DNA of 37,629 nucleotides, taken from assembly GCA_964583765.1 (NCBI GenBank), contig CAZOWW010000050.1, positions 1 through 37,629 on the forward strand. Direction: 5' to 3'. The translations under genes and the position numbers were made by a program. This document shows, one piece after another, positions 15,199-23,524 of the stretch. Under the pieces are notes generated by a model. It saw only the letters and a program-made list of their open reading frames with translations, searched no databases and was not told the DNA's origin. Position 1 is the stretch's first letter; each line of letters begins with the position of its first letter. The stretch is from CAZOWW01 sp964583765 (lineage in GTDB: Bacteria > Actinomycetota > Actinomycetes > Actinomycetales > Kineosporiaceae).

Positions 15199-18100
15199 GT
15201 GGAGGAGTCCCCCACCGTCGCCGTGCTGTCCCCCTTCTTCGGCGGCACCTACTACGGGGCGCTGCTCGGGGGTGTGGCCCAGCGCGTCCGCGAGGTCGAG
15301 GGTCGGATCCTGGCCCTGCAGACCCTCGCGGCCGGCGCCTACCTGGCCGACCCGGCCAGCCCGCCCGACTACCCGCGAACGGTCGGCCTCGACCGCGTGC
15401 AGGGCCTGATCGTCTTCACCAACGCGGTGGGCCCGGACCACTGCCTCGCCGCCCGCGACCGGGGCACGCCGTCCGTCCTGGTCGGCCAGGGCTCGGGGGA
15501 TCCGCTGTTCCCCAGCGTGGGCTGCGACAACGAGCGCGGGGTGCGGGAGGCCGTGCGTCACCTCCTGCAGCACGGCCATCGACGGATCGCCTTCGCGGGC
15601 TGCCTCGTGCAGACCGACATCCGGGAGCGGTACCACGCCTTCTGCGCGACCCTCCACGAATTCGGGCTCGAACCGGATCCCGAACTGTTCTACGACACCG
15701 GCAACAACCAGGAGTCCGGGGGCGAGGCCGCCGCCCGGCTCATGATCTCCCACCGGATCCCGGCCACGGCGGTGCTCACCGGCAACGACTACAACGCCCT
15801 GGGCCTGGTCCGGGCCCTCGAACGAGCCGGTTACGACGTGCCTCGGGACATCGCAGTGATCGGCTTCGACGACATCGAGAGCGGGGCGGTCCGCTCCCCT
15901 GCGCTCACGAGCGTGCACCAGCACATCGACCTGCTCGGGCGCACGGCCGCGGACCTGCTCCTGCGCACGATCACGGGCGAGCCGATCGCCAACTGCTGCC
16001 ACCTCGTCCCGACATCCCTGGTGGTGCGCGAGACCTGTGGATGCCGCAGCCGCCTGTCCCTGACGGCCGCTCCCCCGGGATCGAGCACCTGGTGGCCCGC
16101 AGGCGGACCCCCCACCCGGCAGGAGACAGACCGCACCTCCCTCACGGCCGAGGAACCGGGCGAGCGCCTCACCCAGGTCCTCCAGGGCACTGAGGTACCG
16201 GCACCCGGTCCGGGCCTGGTGGACCGGCTGATCACGGCGCTGCACGGCACCGACGCGGACGAGCAGGACATCCGGACGGCCGCCCACCAGATCGCCGCGA
16301 CGACGACCGAACTGGTGAACAGCGCCCTCGCGGGCGGACCGGCGCCCGACCGGATGGACCTCGAACGAGGACTGGCCCGGCTCGCCGGCCTGGCGCCCCG
16401 GCCCGAGACGCTGGTCGAGGTGATCCGCTGCGTGCGCGACTTCGCCCGGTCCGCCGCCGCGGGGAACGGCCACGCCGTGGACCCCGCGGTGGAGGACGGC
16501 CTGCAGGAGGTCATCCTCTGCCTGGCACAGCAACAGCTGCGACGGGAGCTCGCCGAGCGCTTCGACCTGCAGGACCGGTTCTTCACCCAGTACGCGGTCA
16601 GCCTGGGGCTCCTGCGGAGCCACGAACAGGCCCCGCGCACGCTCGCCTGGCTCGCCCGCACCGATGCCCGAGGTGCCTGCCTGGGACTCTGGACCAGTCC
16701 GGAGCCCGTGGACGACTCACGACACCTGGAGCTCGTCGGCCACTACCTGCGCGATCCCGGCCCGCAGGGCACGCCCGGCGAGGTCCTGCCCGACCAGGCG
16801 TTCCCCCCGCAGAGCCTGATCGACCTCGCCGACCCACGGTCCGACCTGATGACCTTCGTCGTGCCCATCCGGACCCCCGCCCGCGACTGGGGTCTGCTCG
16901 CCGTGGTGGGGACCATCGACGCGGAGTCGGCCACGGGCCGGGAACCGATGAACCAGTGGGCAGCGCTGCTCACGGTCGCCCTCGACCACGAGACCGTGCT
17001 CCGCTCGCTGCGCGAACAGGAGGAGCGGCTGCGCCTCGCGGCGATGCACGACGACCTGACGGAGCTGCCCAACCGCGCGCTCTTCCTGGAACGGCTCCAG
17101 CACGCGATCCGCCGGACCCAGCGGTCCCCGGAACGACAGTTCGGCCTGCTCCTGCTGGACCTGGACGGGTTCAAGGTGGTCAACGACAGCCTCGGTCACC
17201 TCGCCGGCGACCAGCTGCTGGTCAAGGTGGCCGAGCGGTTGTCCACGGCCCTGCGGGACACGGACATCGCGGGGCGGTTCGGCGGGGACGAGTTCGCCGT
17301 GCTCATCGAGGACGTCCACGACGCGGAGGACCTGCTCATCGTCGTCTCCCGGCTGCAGGCGGCGCTCGCGGCTCCCATTCCCCTGGGCGAGCAGGAACTG
17401 GTGGTCAGCGCGAGCATCGGCATCGCCCTGGGAAACGCCGGGTACGCCGACGCGGAGTCGGTGATCCGTGACGCGGACATCGCCATGTACTCCGCCAAGA
17501 ACCGCCAGAAGGGCTCCCACGCGTTCTTCGACACGGCCATGCACGCCCGGGCCATGGACCGGTTGCGCACCGAGGCCCAACTCCGCCGGGCACTGGAGGG
17601 GGACGAGCTGGAGGTGCACTACCAGCCGATCGTGCGGCTGGTCAGCGGTCGGTTGGCTGCCTTCGAGGCCCTCGTGCGCTGGCGCCATCCGGGCCGCGGG
17701 TTGCTCCTGCCCGGGGAGTTCCTGCCGGTCGCCGAGGACAGCGGGTTGATCCTCCAGCTCGGCCGCTGGGTGATGCGGCGGTCGTGCCAGCAGCTCGCCC
17801 AGTGGCAGCAGCTGCCCGGGCTGGAGCGGCTGTCCGTCAGCGTCAACGTGTCGAACCGGCAGTTCTGGCACGGCCGGTTGGTCGAGGAGGTCACCGACTG
17901 CCTGCGCGCCACCGGGATCGATCCGGCGACCCTCAGCCTGGAGATCACCGAGAGCGTGATCATGCATGACGTCCACCTCGCCCGGCGCATGCTGCGCGAA
18001 CTGCACGACCTCGGCGTGCACCTGCACATCGACGACTTCGGGACCGGCTACTCCTCCCTCGAGGCGCTGCACCGGCTTCCCCTGGACGCCCTCAAGATCG

Positions 18101-18327
18101 ACAAATCCTTCGTGGCCGCGCTGGACGAGGACCCGCGAAGCGCGGAGCTGGTGCGAACGATCGTGCTCATGGGGAGCAACCTCGGTCTCGAGCTGATCGC
18201 CGAGGGGGTGGAGAGCCCCGGACACCGGGACCGGTTGCGGGACCTGGGCTGCGCCTTCGGCCAGGGCTACTGGTTCTCCCGTCCGGTACCCCCGGACGAG
18301 GCGATCGCCCTGGCCACTGCCGGCTGA
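15199..18327 (+). CDS. Cytoplasmic LacI-type sugar sensor fused to GGDEF and EAL domains
   Basis: A 1042-aa c-di-GMP enzyme. Residues about 5-280 are a LacI-type periplasmic-binding fold (VAVLSPFFGGTYYGALLGGV, TAVLTGNDYNALGLVRALER, DIAVIGFDDIESGAVRSPAL) without an HTH, ending in VVRETCGCRS. About 280-440 is a helical linker and 440-600 a GAF-like region (inferred). The cyclase has intact GGDEF at 695-699 with an RDTD inhibitory site at 686-689. The phosphodiesterase has EAL at 823-825, NVSNRQFW, LEITESV, DDFGTGYSS from 945 and a late Glu in LIAEGVES. Both catalytic domains look active. There is no signal peptide or TM, so the sensor is intracellular. GTG 15199 follows GGAGAGGGG. The ligand is probably a sugar or phosphosugar. 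Confidence 0.9.
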   Translation: MEESPTVAVLSPFFGGTYYGALLGGVAQRVREVEGRILALQTLAAGAYLADPASPPDYPRTVGLDRVQGLIVFTNAVGPDHCLAARDRGTPSVLVGQGSGDPLFPSVGCDNERGVREAVRHLLQHGHRRIAFAGCLVQTDIRERYHAFCATLHEFGLEPDPELFYDTGNNQESGGEAAARLMISHRIPATAVLTGNDYNALGLVRALERAGYDVPRDIAVIGFDDIESGAVRSPALTSVHQHIDLLGRTAADLLLRTITGEPIANCCHLVPTSLVVRETCGCRSRLSLTAAPPGSSTWWPAGGPPTRQETDRTSLTAEEPGERLTQVLQGTEVPAPGPGLVDRLITALHGTDADEQDIRTAAHQIAATTTELVNSALAGGPAPDRMDLERGLARLAGLAPRPETLVEVIRCVRDFARSAAAGNGHAVDPAVEDGLQEVILCLAQQQLRRELAERFDLQDRFFTQYAVSLGLLRSHEQAPRTLAWLARTDARGACLGLWTSPEPVDDSRHLELVGHYLRDPGPQGTPGEVLPDQAFPPQSLIDLADPRSDLMTFVVPIRTPARDWGLLAVVGTIDAESATGREPMNQWAALLTVALDHETVLRSLREQEERLRLAAMHDDLTELPNRALFLERLQHAIRRTQRSPERQFGLLLLDLDGFKVVNDSLGHLAGDQLLVKVAERLSTALRDTDIAGRFGGDEFAVLIEDVHDAEDLLIVVSRLQAALAAPIPLGEQELVVSASIGIALGNAGYADAESVIRDADIAMYSAKNRQKGSHAFFDTAMHARAMDRLRTEAQLRRALEGDELEVHYQPIVRLVSGRLAAFEALVRWRHPGRGLLLPGEFLPVAEDSGLILQLGRWVMRRSCQQLAQWQQLPGLERLSVSVNVSNRQFWHGRLVEEVTDCLRATGIDPATLSLEITESVIMHDVHLARRMLRELHDLGVHLHIDDFGTGYSSLEALHRLPLDALKIDKSFVAALDEDPRSAELVRTIVLMGSNLGLELIAEGVESPGHRDRLRDLGCAFGQGYWFSRPVPPDEAIALATAG

Positions 18328-18340
18328 GCCCAACTCGCGG

Positions 18341-18370
18341 GACCGGCCGAGCCCGCGCGCAGGGCTGGTC
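18341..18370. terminator. Possible bidirectional hairpin between convergent genes
   Basis: GACC (18341) pairs with GGTC (to 18370), and AGCCC with GGGCT around a GCGCGCA loop, with one bulge. It sits in the 52 bases between two convergent stops. No U-tract follows, as is common at very high GC. Weak support. Confidence 0.3.
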
Positions 18371-18379
18371 GAACGGACC

Positions 18380-21300
18380 TCACGGGACGGCGTCCGAGTC
18401 GTCCCGCAGATCGATGGTCGTTTCCCGCTCCTCCTGGGCACCGGCGGGCGCCGGCGTGGAGCCGGACAGGACCGGCCGATCGGTCGTCCCGGGCCTGGTG
18501 CCGTCGTCCCGTACCGGCTCCCGATCCCCCTGCGGCGCGGTGACGACCTGGATGCTCACCACGGCCTGCCCGTCCCGACGGACTCCTCCCGGAACCGCGC
18601 CGAGTTCCTCGGACCGGGAGACCAGGGCCCGTCGCACGGCCCGCTCGGCCTGTTCCCAGGCGCCGGTGTCCCCGTCGCCGACCCGCGCCAACCGGGCGGG
18701 CAGGCGCACGGTGAACCGTGACGTCGCGAGACGCCCGTCGACGACGCTCGTGTGCACGTACCAGATCGGGAGCTCGACCGCGGCCGGGTCGACCCCGGCC
18801 CCCGCCGCCAGGCTGTCCGCCATGCGCTCCAGGATCGTGGTGAAGGTGCCCGGCCGGTCGCTGGTCTGGGTGTGCGCCCGCAGGAGCAGGCCAGCCTCGG
18901 CATCGGCGTCCCCGTCCGCGAGGGTGCCCAGGACGCTCGCGTCCGTCCACTGTTCGACGAGCCACTGGTACTCCGGATGCTCCGCCGCCGCGGGAGGTGC
19001 CTGACCGCCCGGAGCCGGCTGGGCACCCGTCACGGTCGGGGCCGCCGGGGAAGGCTGAGCGGCCGGAGCGGTCTGACCGCCCGGAACATCTCGAGCACCC
19101 GGGGAAGGCTCGCGCTCGGGGTCGGTGACGACCCGGTGCCCCAGGAAGAAGACCACGACGGTGCCGTGCAGCAGGGCGGTGGTCAGCCCGACCACCCGCA
19201 CGCCGGGATGACGCGCGGAGACCTGCCGCAGGACGTCGGCCTCCACCCCGGTGCGGGCGTAGCCGCAGACCGCGCAGACGAGCCAGTCCTGCCCGGTCGG
19301 CGAGGCCCCGGTCACGGCGAGCTGGTCCGCGACCACGTCCAGCTCGCGCGCGCTCACCGGGCTGTGGGAAGTCTCCGCCGGGCGGCCCAGGAACCTGCGC
19401 GCCGGCGTCCGCCGGGTGACGTCGACGAGCAGTTCCACCTCCGCCGGACCACCGCCGCGTACCGCACGGTGCACGTCCTGCAGGAACTCGGCGAGGCCGG
19501 TGAACTCGTCCCCCCGCTGCCCGCACCGCACGCGCATCCACCGCAGGTCACGGGCGCCCTGATTCGGCGCCGGCACCGGCAGCTGGACCTCCATGACCAG
19601 CCGCTCGTGGTAGCGGGCCGCCTCCAGCACCCGGGTCACCGGATGGTCGGCCGGTGACGGGGTGTGCTCCACCGGTAGACCCACGAAGATGTCGACGACG
19701 CCGATCGGCGTCTCGTGCGCCATCAGACGATCGGCGTCCAGGTCCACCGGCAGGGCGCCGTTCTCACGACGCCACTGCTCGTGCGGTTCCTCCCGGAAGA
19801 CCACGAAGGTCAGGGCACGGGCCGCGGTGCCGGCGATCAGCATGGCCAGGATGTTCGCGGGGACGTCGGTGAACCGCGCGCTCTCGTAGGCCAGGGTGGC
19901 CAGTGCCTCCGAGGTCCCCGGATCCCCGCCGTCCCGGGCCGTCCGGGTACCCGAGCCCGTACCCGGGGCCGCGAGCGAGAACACCTCCCCCGCGCCGGGC
20001 CCGAACAGGCCCGCACCAGCGTCACCGGTGAGTGACGGGGAGCCGTCAGGCGCGCTGGTGACCGCGTTCAGGACGCCGCCCTCGGCGCCCAACCAGCGCG
20101 CGAAGGCGGTGACGCTGGTCGCCAGCCCGCGCCGGGCCAGGGCACGCGGGTTCTGCGGCCGCGGACCGGACCCCCTGACGTCGCCCATGATCCGGGACAT
20201 CTCCCTGCTGCCCCGGACCAGCACGTACCCGTGCGCCGGGCGGCCGAGCAGCAGGGCTCCCGCCGTGGTGCTGCGCCACCACGAGCTGTGCAACACCTCG
20301 ATGCGGGCGTAGTCGGCCGCAGGCTTGGTGTGCAGCACGATGCGCGGGGTCCGCGAGGTAGCCGCCTGCCCGGAGAGCGGGCCGACGAACATGGCGGTCT
20401 GCAGGGCCAGTTGCCCGACCAGGGCGCCCACGACGAATTCCCGCAGGGGCCAGGCCGGGTGCCCGTTCTTGAACGCGATCGTGACGCCGAGCAGCACCGT
20501 GGGCAGGATCGAGGCGAGGATCACCCACGAGGACGCCGCCGTGAGCAGGCCGCGCAGGGTGGACCGGTCCGGGTGCTCCACCCGGCTCGCCTGGATCACC
20601 GCGAACAAAGTGAGCACGCCCGCGAGCACCTGCGCGTCCAGGTTGCTGCCGAACGCGAGCAGGTTCAGGCCGACCGCCGCGAGGATAATCAGGCTCATCG
20701 CCCCGGAGTAGCGAGCCACGTGCAGGGGTGCCGACTCGTCCACGGCGACGTCGAGGAAGACGTGCGCGTGCAGCGAGGACGCCCGGATCGCCCGGTTCTC
20801 CACCAGCGGGGCGCGCATGTGCAGCGACCGCGGGCTCAGGGCATCGCACTCCAGCACCCGGAAGAGACGCTTGCTGCCCTGCCGTCCGGTCGACCAGGCG
20901 GCCCGGATCGCGTCCCAGCTCACCGCCCCGGAGGTGTCGACGCCGCGCAACCGGGACGCGAGGTCGTCGAGCCAGGGCGGCTCCGCCCCGGACGGATCGC
21001 CCCGGCTCGCCTCGGCCGCGACCGTTCGGTGGTGACGGAACACGTCCCGCACGACCTCCAGGCGTGCCATGGCGAAGTCGACCAGGCAGCGCAGCTCGGG
21101 CCGGGCGTCCGTGCGGGCGGGGGTGGGACCGTGCGGCGCCAGCTGGTCGATCTGGTCCATCACCGCCTCGAGCTGGCGCACGCAGCGAGGGCGGCTCACC
21201 TCGATCGAGGCGTCCCCGATCGCCCCGTCGCCGCGGCGCGCATGCGAGACCCCGTCGGGCAACCGCACGATGACCTCGCGGTCGGTGTCCCCCGAGGGGA

Positions 21301-22270
21301 GCAGGACGTCGAGCATGAGGCGCGCCCGCGGACCGAACAGGCGCGTCCACAGGCGCGTCCATCTCCCGCGCGGGGAACCGTGCAGGGCTCGGGTGGGTAC
21401 CCGCACGGTGAAGACCGAGGGGCCCGCGTGGGGCGCCACCGGGATCACGACGAGGGTGGTGGGGCTGCTCACGGCATGCACGATCAGCGCGGCCCGACGG
21501 ATCAGCAGCGCGGCCCGCACCCGCTGCGGGGTCGCCTCGTGCAGGGGCACCTCGACCGCGCCCACGAAGTCCTCGAGCAGGCCCTGCAGCGCCCGCCGGG
21601 CCTTCTCCATCCTCCCGCCGAGCCAGCTGTCGTCCCGGACCGCGGCTCCCTGCTCGGGTGCGCCGTCCCGCAGCACTCGCTGCACCGCGGCGCTGAGCAG
21701 CAGTCGTTGCTCCCGCGTGGCCGCCGGGCGGCGGACGGGCTCGGTCACCGGAGCCCAGGCCATGTTGAGGATGATCTCGGCGAGTGCGGCGGCCATCCAG
21801 CGCCGGGCCTCGTTGGGGGGCAACGCGGGGAGCATGTCTCCCGAGGCGTCGCGCACCTCCAGGGACGGCGTGAGCCGCCGCTGTCCCTCCTGCGCTCCGC
21901 CGGGGGTACGGGGTGGAGGGAGCAGCACGAGCGGCAACCACACCGTGTCCACCTTGTCGCGGAAGGCCTCGTGGGCCACCCGGCCGAGGTCGACCTTGAT
22001 CTGCAGGGTCGTCTCCACCGAGTCCGCCGCGTCCAGCTCGACGATCTCGGTGGTCCCGCGGTTCCAGCGGTGATGGGAGGCCAGGTACAGCAGCTCCCGG
22101 CCGAGCCGGCAGTCCCGGTCGTACCGGGACTCCTGATGGAGGAACTCGTCCAGGGTCACCCGGCTCACGGCGTCCCGCAGGCGTGCCGCGATGTGCAGGA
22201 CCGTTTCCCGCTGCTCCTCGTCGTGCCCTACCCCCGCGGCCAGAGGTGCCGCACTCTCCCGTCGCACCAC
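18380..22270 (-). CDS. Very large orphan membrane protein (1296 aa)
   Basis: I do not recognise this protein. About 520 soluble residues come first, then a cluster of about four hydrophobic helices at 523-626 (MSLIILAAVGLNLLAF, VLAGVLTLFAVIQA, SSWVILASILPTVLLGVTIA, FVVGALVGQLALQTAMFV), then about 670 soluble residues. There is no signal peptide, so both soluble halves are probably cytoplasmic. The C-terminal half has a CxxC in WLVCAVCGYARTG, a Pro/Ala-rich linker (TAPAAQPSPAAPTV), and beta-rich stretches such as VDIFVGLPVEHT and VEVQLPVP-like segments. The GTG at 22270 has AAGG seven bases upstream. It stands alone, convergent with the c-di-GMP gene. No ATPase, protease or nuclease motif was found. 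Frame and codon bias leave no doubt it is coding. Confidence 0.8.
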   Translation of the reverse strand: MVRRESAAPLAAGVGHDEEQRETVLHIAARLRDAVSRVTLDEFLHQESRYDRDCRLGRELLYLASHHRWNRGTTEIVELDAADSVETTLQIKVDLGRVAHEAFRDKVDTVWLPLVLLPPPRTPGGAQEGQRRLTPSLEVRDASGDMLPALPPNEARRWMAAALAEIILNMAWAPVTEPVRRPAATREQRLLLSAAVQRVLRDGAPEQGAAVRDDSWLGGRMEKARRALQGLLEDFVGAVEVPLHEATPQRVRAALLIRRAALIVHAVSSPTTLVVIPVAPHAGPSVFTVRVPTRALHGSPRGRWTRLWTRLFGPRARLMLDVLLPSGDTDREVIVRLPDGVSHARRGDGAIGDASIEVSRPRCVRQLEAVMDQIDQLAPHGPTPARTDARPELRCLVDFAMARLEVVRDVFRHHRTVAAEASRGDPSGAEPPWLDDLASRLRGVDTSGAVSWDAIRAAWSTGRQGSKRLFRVLECDALSPRSLHMRAPLVENRAIRASSLHAHVFLDVAVDESAPLHVARYSGAMSLIILAAVGLNLLAFGSNLDAQVLAGVLTLFAVIQASRVEHPDRSTLRGLLTAASSWVILASILPTVLLGVTIAFKNGHPAWPLREFVVGALVGQLALQTAMFVGPLSGQAATSRTPRIVLHTKPAADYARIEVLHSSWWRSTTAGALLLGRPAHGYVLVRGSREMSRIMGDVRGSGPRPQNPRALARRGLATSVTAFARWLGAEGGVLNAVTSAPDGSPSLTGDAGAGLFGPGAGEVFSLAAPGTGSGTRTARDGGDPGTSEALATLAYESARFTDVPANILAMLIAGTAARALTFVVFREEPHEQWRRENGALPVDLDADRLMAHETPIGVVDIFVGLPVEHTPSPADHPVTRVLEAARYHERLVMEVQLPVPAPNQGARDLRWMRVRCGQRGDEFTGLAEFLQDVHRAVRGGGPAEVELLVDVTRRTPARRFLGRPAETSHSPVSARELDVVADQLAVTGASPTGQDWLVCAVCGYARTGVEADVLRQVSARHPGVRVVGLTTALLHGTVVVFFLGHRVVTDPEREPSPGARDVPGGQTAPAAQPSPAAPTVTGAQPAPGGQAPPAAAEHPEYQWLVEQWTDASVLGTLADGDADAEAGLLLRAHTQTSDRPGTFTTILERMADSLAAGAGVDPAAVELPIWYVHTSVVDGRLATSRFTVRLPARLARVGDGDTGAWEQAERAVRRALVSRSEELGAVPGGVRRDGQAVVSIQVVTAPQGDREPVRDDGTRPGTTDRPVLSGSTPAPAGAQEERETTIDLRDDSDAVP

Positions 22271-22315
22271 GTACTGACCTTATGCCGCACAGTGACGATT
22301 CGAGGATGATTTGCC

Positions 22316-22331
22316 CATCTCACCCGAGATG
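22316..22331. promoter_or_regulatory. Perfect 6-bp hairpin upstream of the 1296-aa gene
   Basis: CATCTC-ACCC-GAGATG lies 46 bases before the GTG at 22270, in a 192-base interval with no gene. It may be an operator or a leader hairpin. Confidence 0.3.
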
Positions 22332-22462
22332 ATCATGCTTACGGGCCCGACCCGGGGACGACGGCACATAGCGGGAACCTACACGGCGGGACGTCGCGTC
22401 CGAAGCCGCGGCAACCGCCGCACCGCAGCGTCGAGCCTTCCGGCACCGGCCGCCGACACCCG

Positions 22463-23377
22463 TCAGGAGACCTCGATGACCACCTTTCCCAGGGTGTGCC
22501 CGCACTCGACCGCGGCCAGCGCGTCGGCCGCCCGGTGCAGCGGGTAGACCTCGCTCACCCGGGGGGCGAGGTCGCCGGTCTCGACGAGTCGGGCGAGCTC
22601 GACCAGGGTCCCGGCACCGGGCTGCCGCCGCAGTGCTGCACCGCCGAACTCCGCCGCCGCACCGGGATCCACCGCGGTCACGATCCGGGCGCGGTCGTCG
22701 ACGAGCACGGCCAGCTCACGCAGCGGATCGCCGCCGACCAGGTCGACGAGGGCGTCGATCCCCGCCGGGGCCGCGGCTCGCACCCGCTCGGCCGTGCCCG
22801 GTCCCGAGGCCACGTGCACGGCGCCGAGGGAGGTGAGGAAGTCCCGCTTGGCCGCCCCGGCGACCGCGATGACCTCGTGCCCCGCGGCCCGGGCCAGTTG
22901 CACGGTGGCGACGCCCACCCCGCCGCCCGCGCCAAGCACCAGCACGGTGGCCCCCGCGGGCAGGGCGAGCTGCGCGAGGGCGTCGTAGGCGGTGGCCGCT
23001 GCCACCGGCAGGGTCGCGGCGTCGATGAAGCTGACCGCATCGGGCTTGCGCGCGGCCACCCGCACCGGGAGCAACGCGTACTCCGTGAAGGCCCCGGCGA
23101 CGGGGCTCCCGAAGACCCCCTCGCCCACCTGGAAGTCACTGACCCCTTCGCCGACCTGCTCGATGACGCCCGAGAGCTCCGATCCCATGACCTTGGGGAG
23201 CGAGAGTTCGAACACGTCCCGCAGATAGCCCTCGCGGATCTTCCAGTCGACCGGGTTCACCCCGGCCGCACGCACCGCGACCAACAGTTCGTCGGGGCCC
23301 GGAACCGGCTTCGGCAGATCCACCAGATGCTGCGTCTGCGGTCCGCCGTACTCGGTGAAGACCAGTGCAGTCGGCAT
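22463..23377 (-). CDS. Zinc-independent MDR oxidoreductase (quinone-reductase-like)
   Basis: A 304-aa medium-chain dehydrogenase/reductase. The N-terminal GroES-like domain shows AAGVNPVDWKIREGY and GSELSGVIEQVGEGVSDFQV. The Rossmann part has VLVLGAGGGVGVATVQLARA (about 145-164), the NADPH loop of quinone oxidoreductases. The catalytic-zinc Cys and His ligands of alcohol dehydrogenases are absent, so it is of the QOR/AdhP-like zinc-free type, reducing quinones or enones with NADPH. The ATG at 23377 is preceded by GGAGAGGG. It lies after the phosphoesterase gene on the same strand, 147 bases downstream. No TM or signal. The specific substrate is unknown, and the neighbourhood gives no help. 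Confidence 0.88.
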   Translation of the reverse strand: MPTALVFTEYGGPQTQHLVDLPKPVPGPDELLVAVRAAGVNPVDWKIREGYLRDVFELSLPKVMGSELSGVIEQVGEGVSDFQVGEGVFGSPVAGAFTEYALLPVRVAARKPDAVSFIDAATLPVAAATAYDALAQLALPAGATVLVLGAGGGVGVATVQLARAAGHEVIAVAGAAKRDFLTSLGAVHVASGPGTAERVRAAAPAGIDALVDLVGGDPLRELAVLVDDRARIVTAVDPGAAAEFGGAALRRQPGAGTLVELARLVETGDLAPRVSEVYPLHRAADALAAVECGHTLGKVVIEVS

Positions 23378-23524
23378 GTCGCCCTCTCCGTGATGATGGG
23401 TCGGAACACTGGATCGCAGGCGTGTGCCTGCACTCCGGCAGCCCCCCTCGGCGTACGGGTTCCCCGCGTCGCGCGGCCACCGGCACGGGGTTGCGTGTGC
23501 AATCCCGTCAGGTACCGGTTCCCG

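Noticed and set aside
20231..22309. Long plus-strand open frame of about 690 codons opposite the 1296-aa gene
   Set aside because: Its sequence is Arg/Gly/Pro/His/Gln-rich without any domain, and it mirrors the third-position GC bias of the minus-strand gene. The minus strand has a ribosome site and TM helices.
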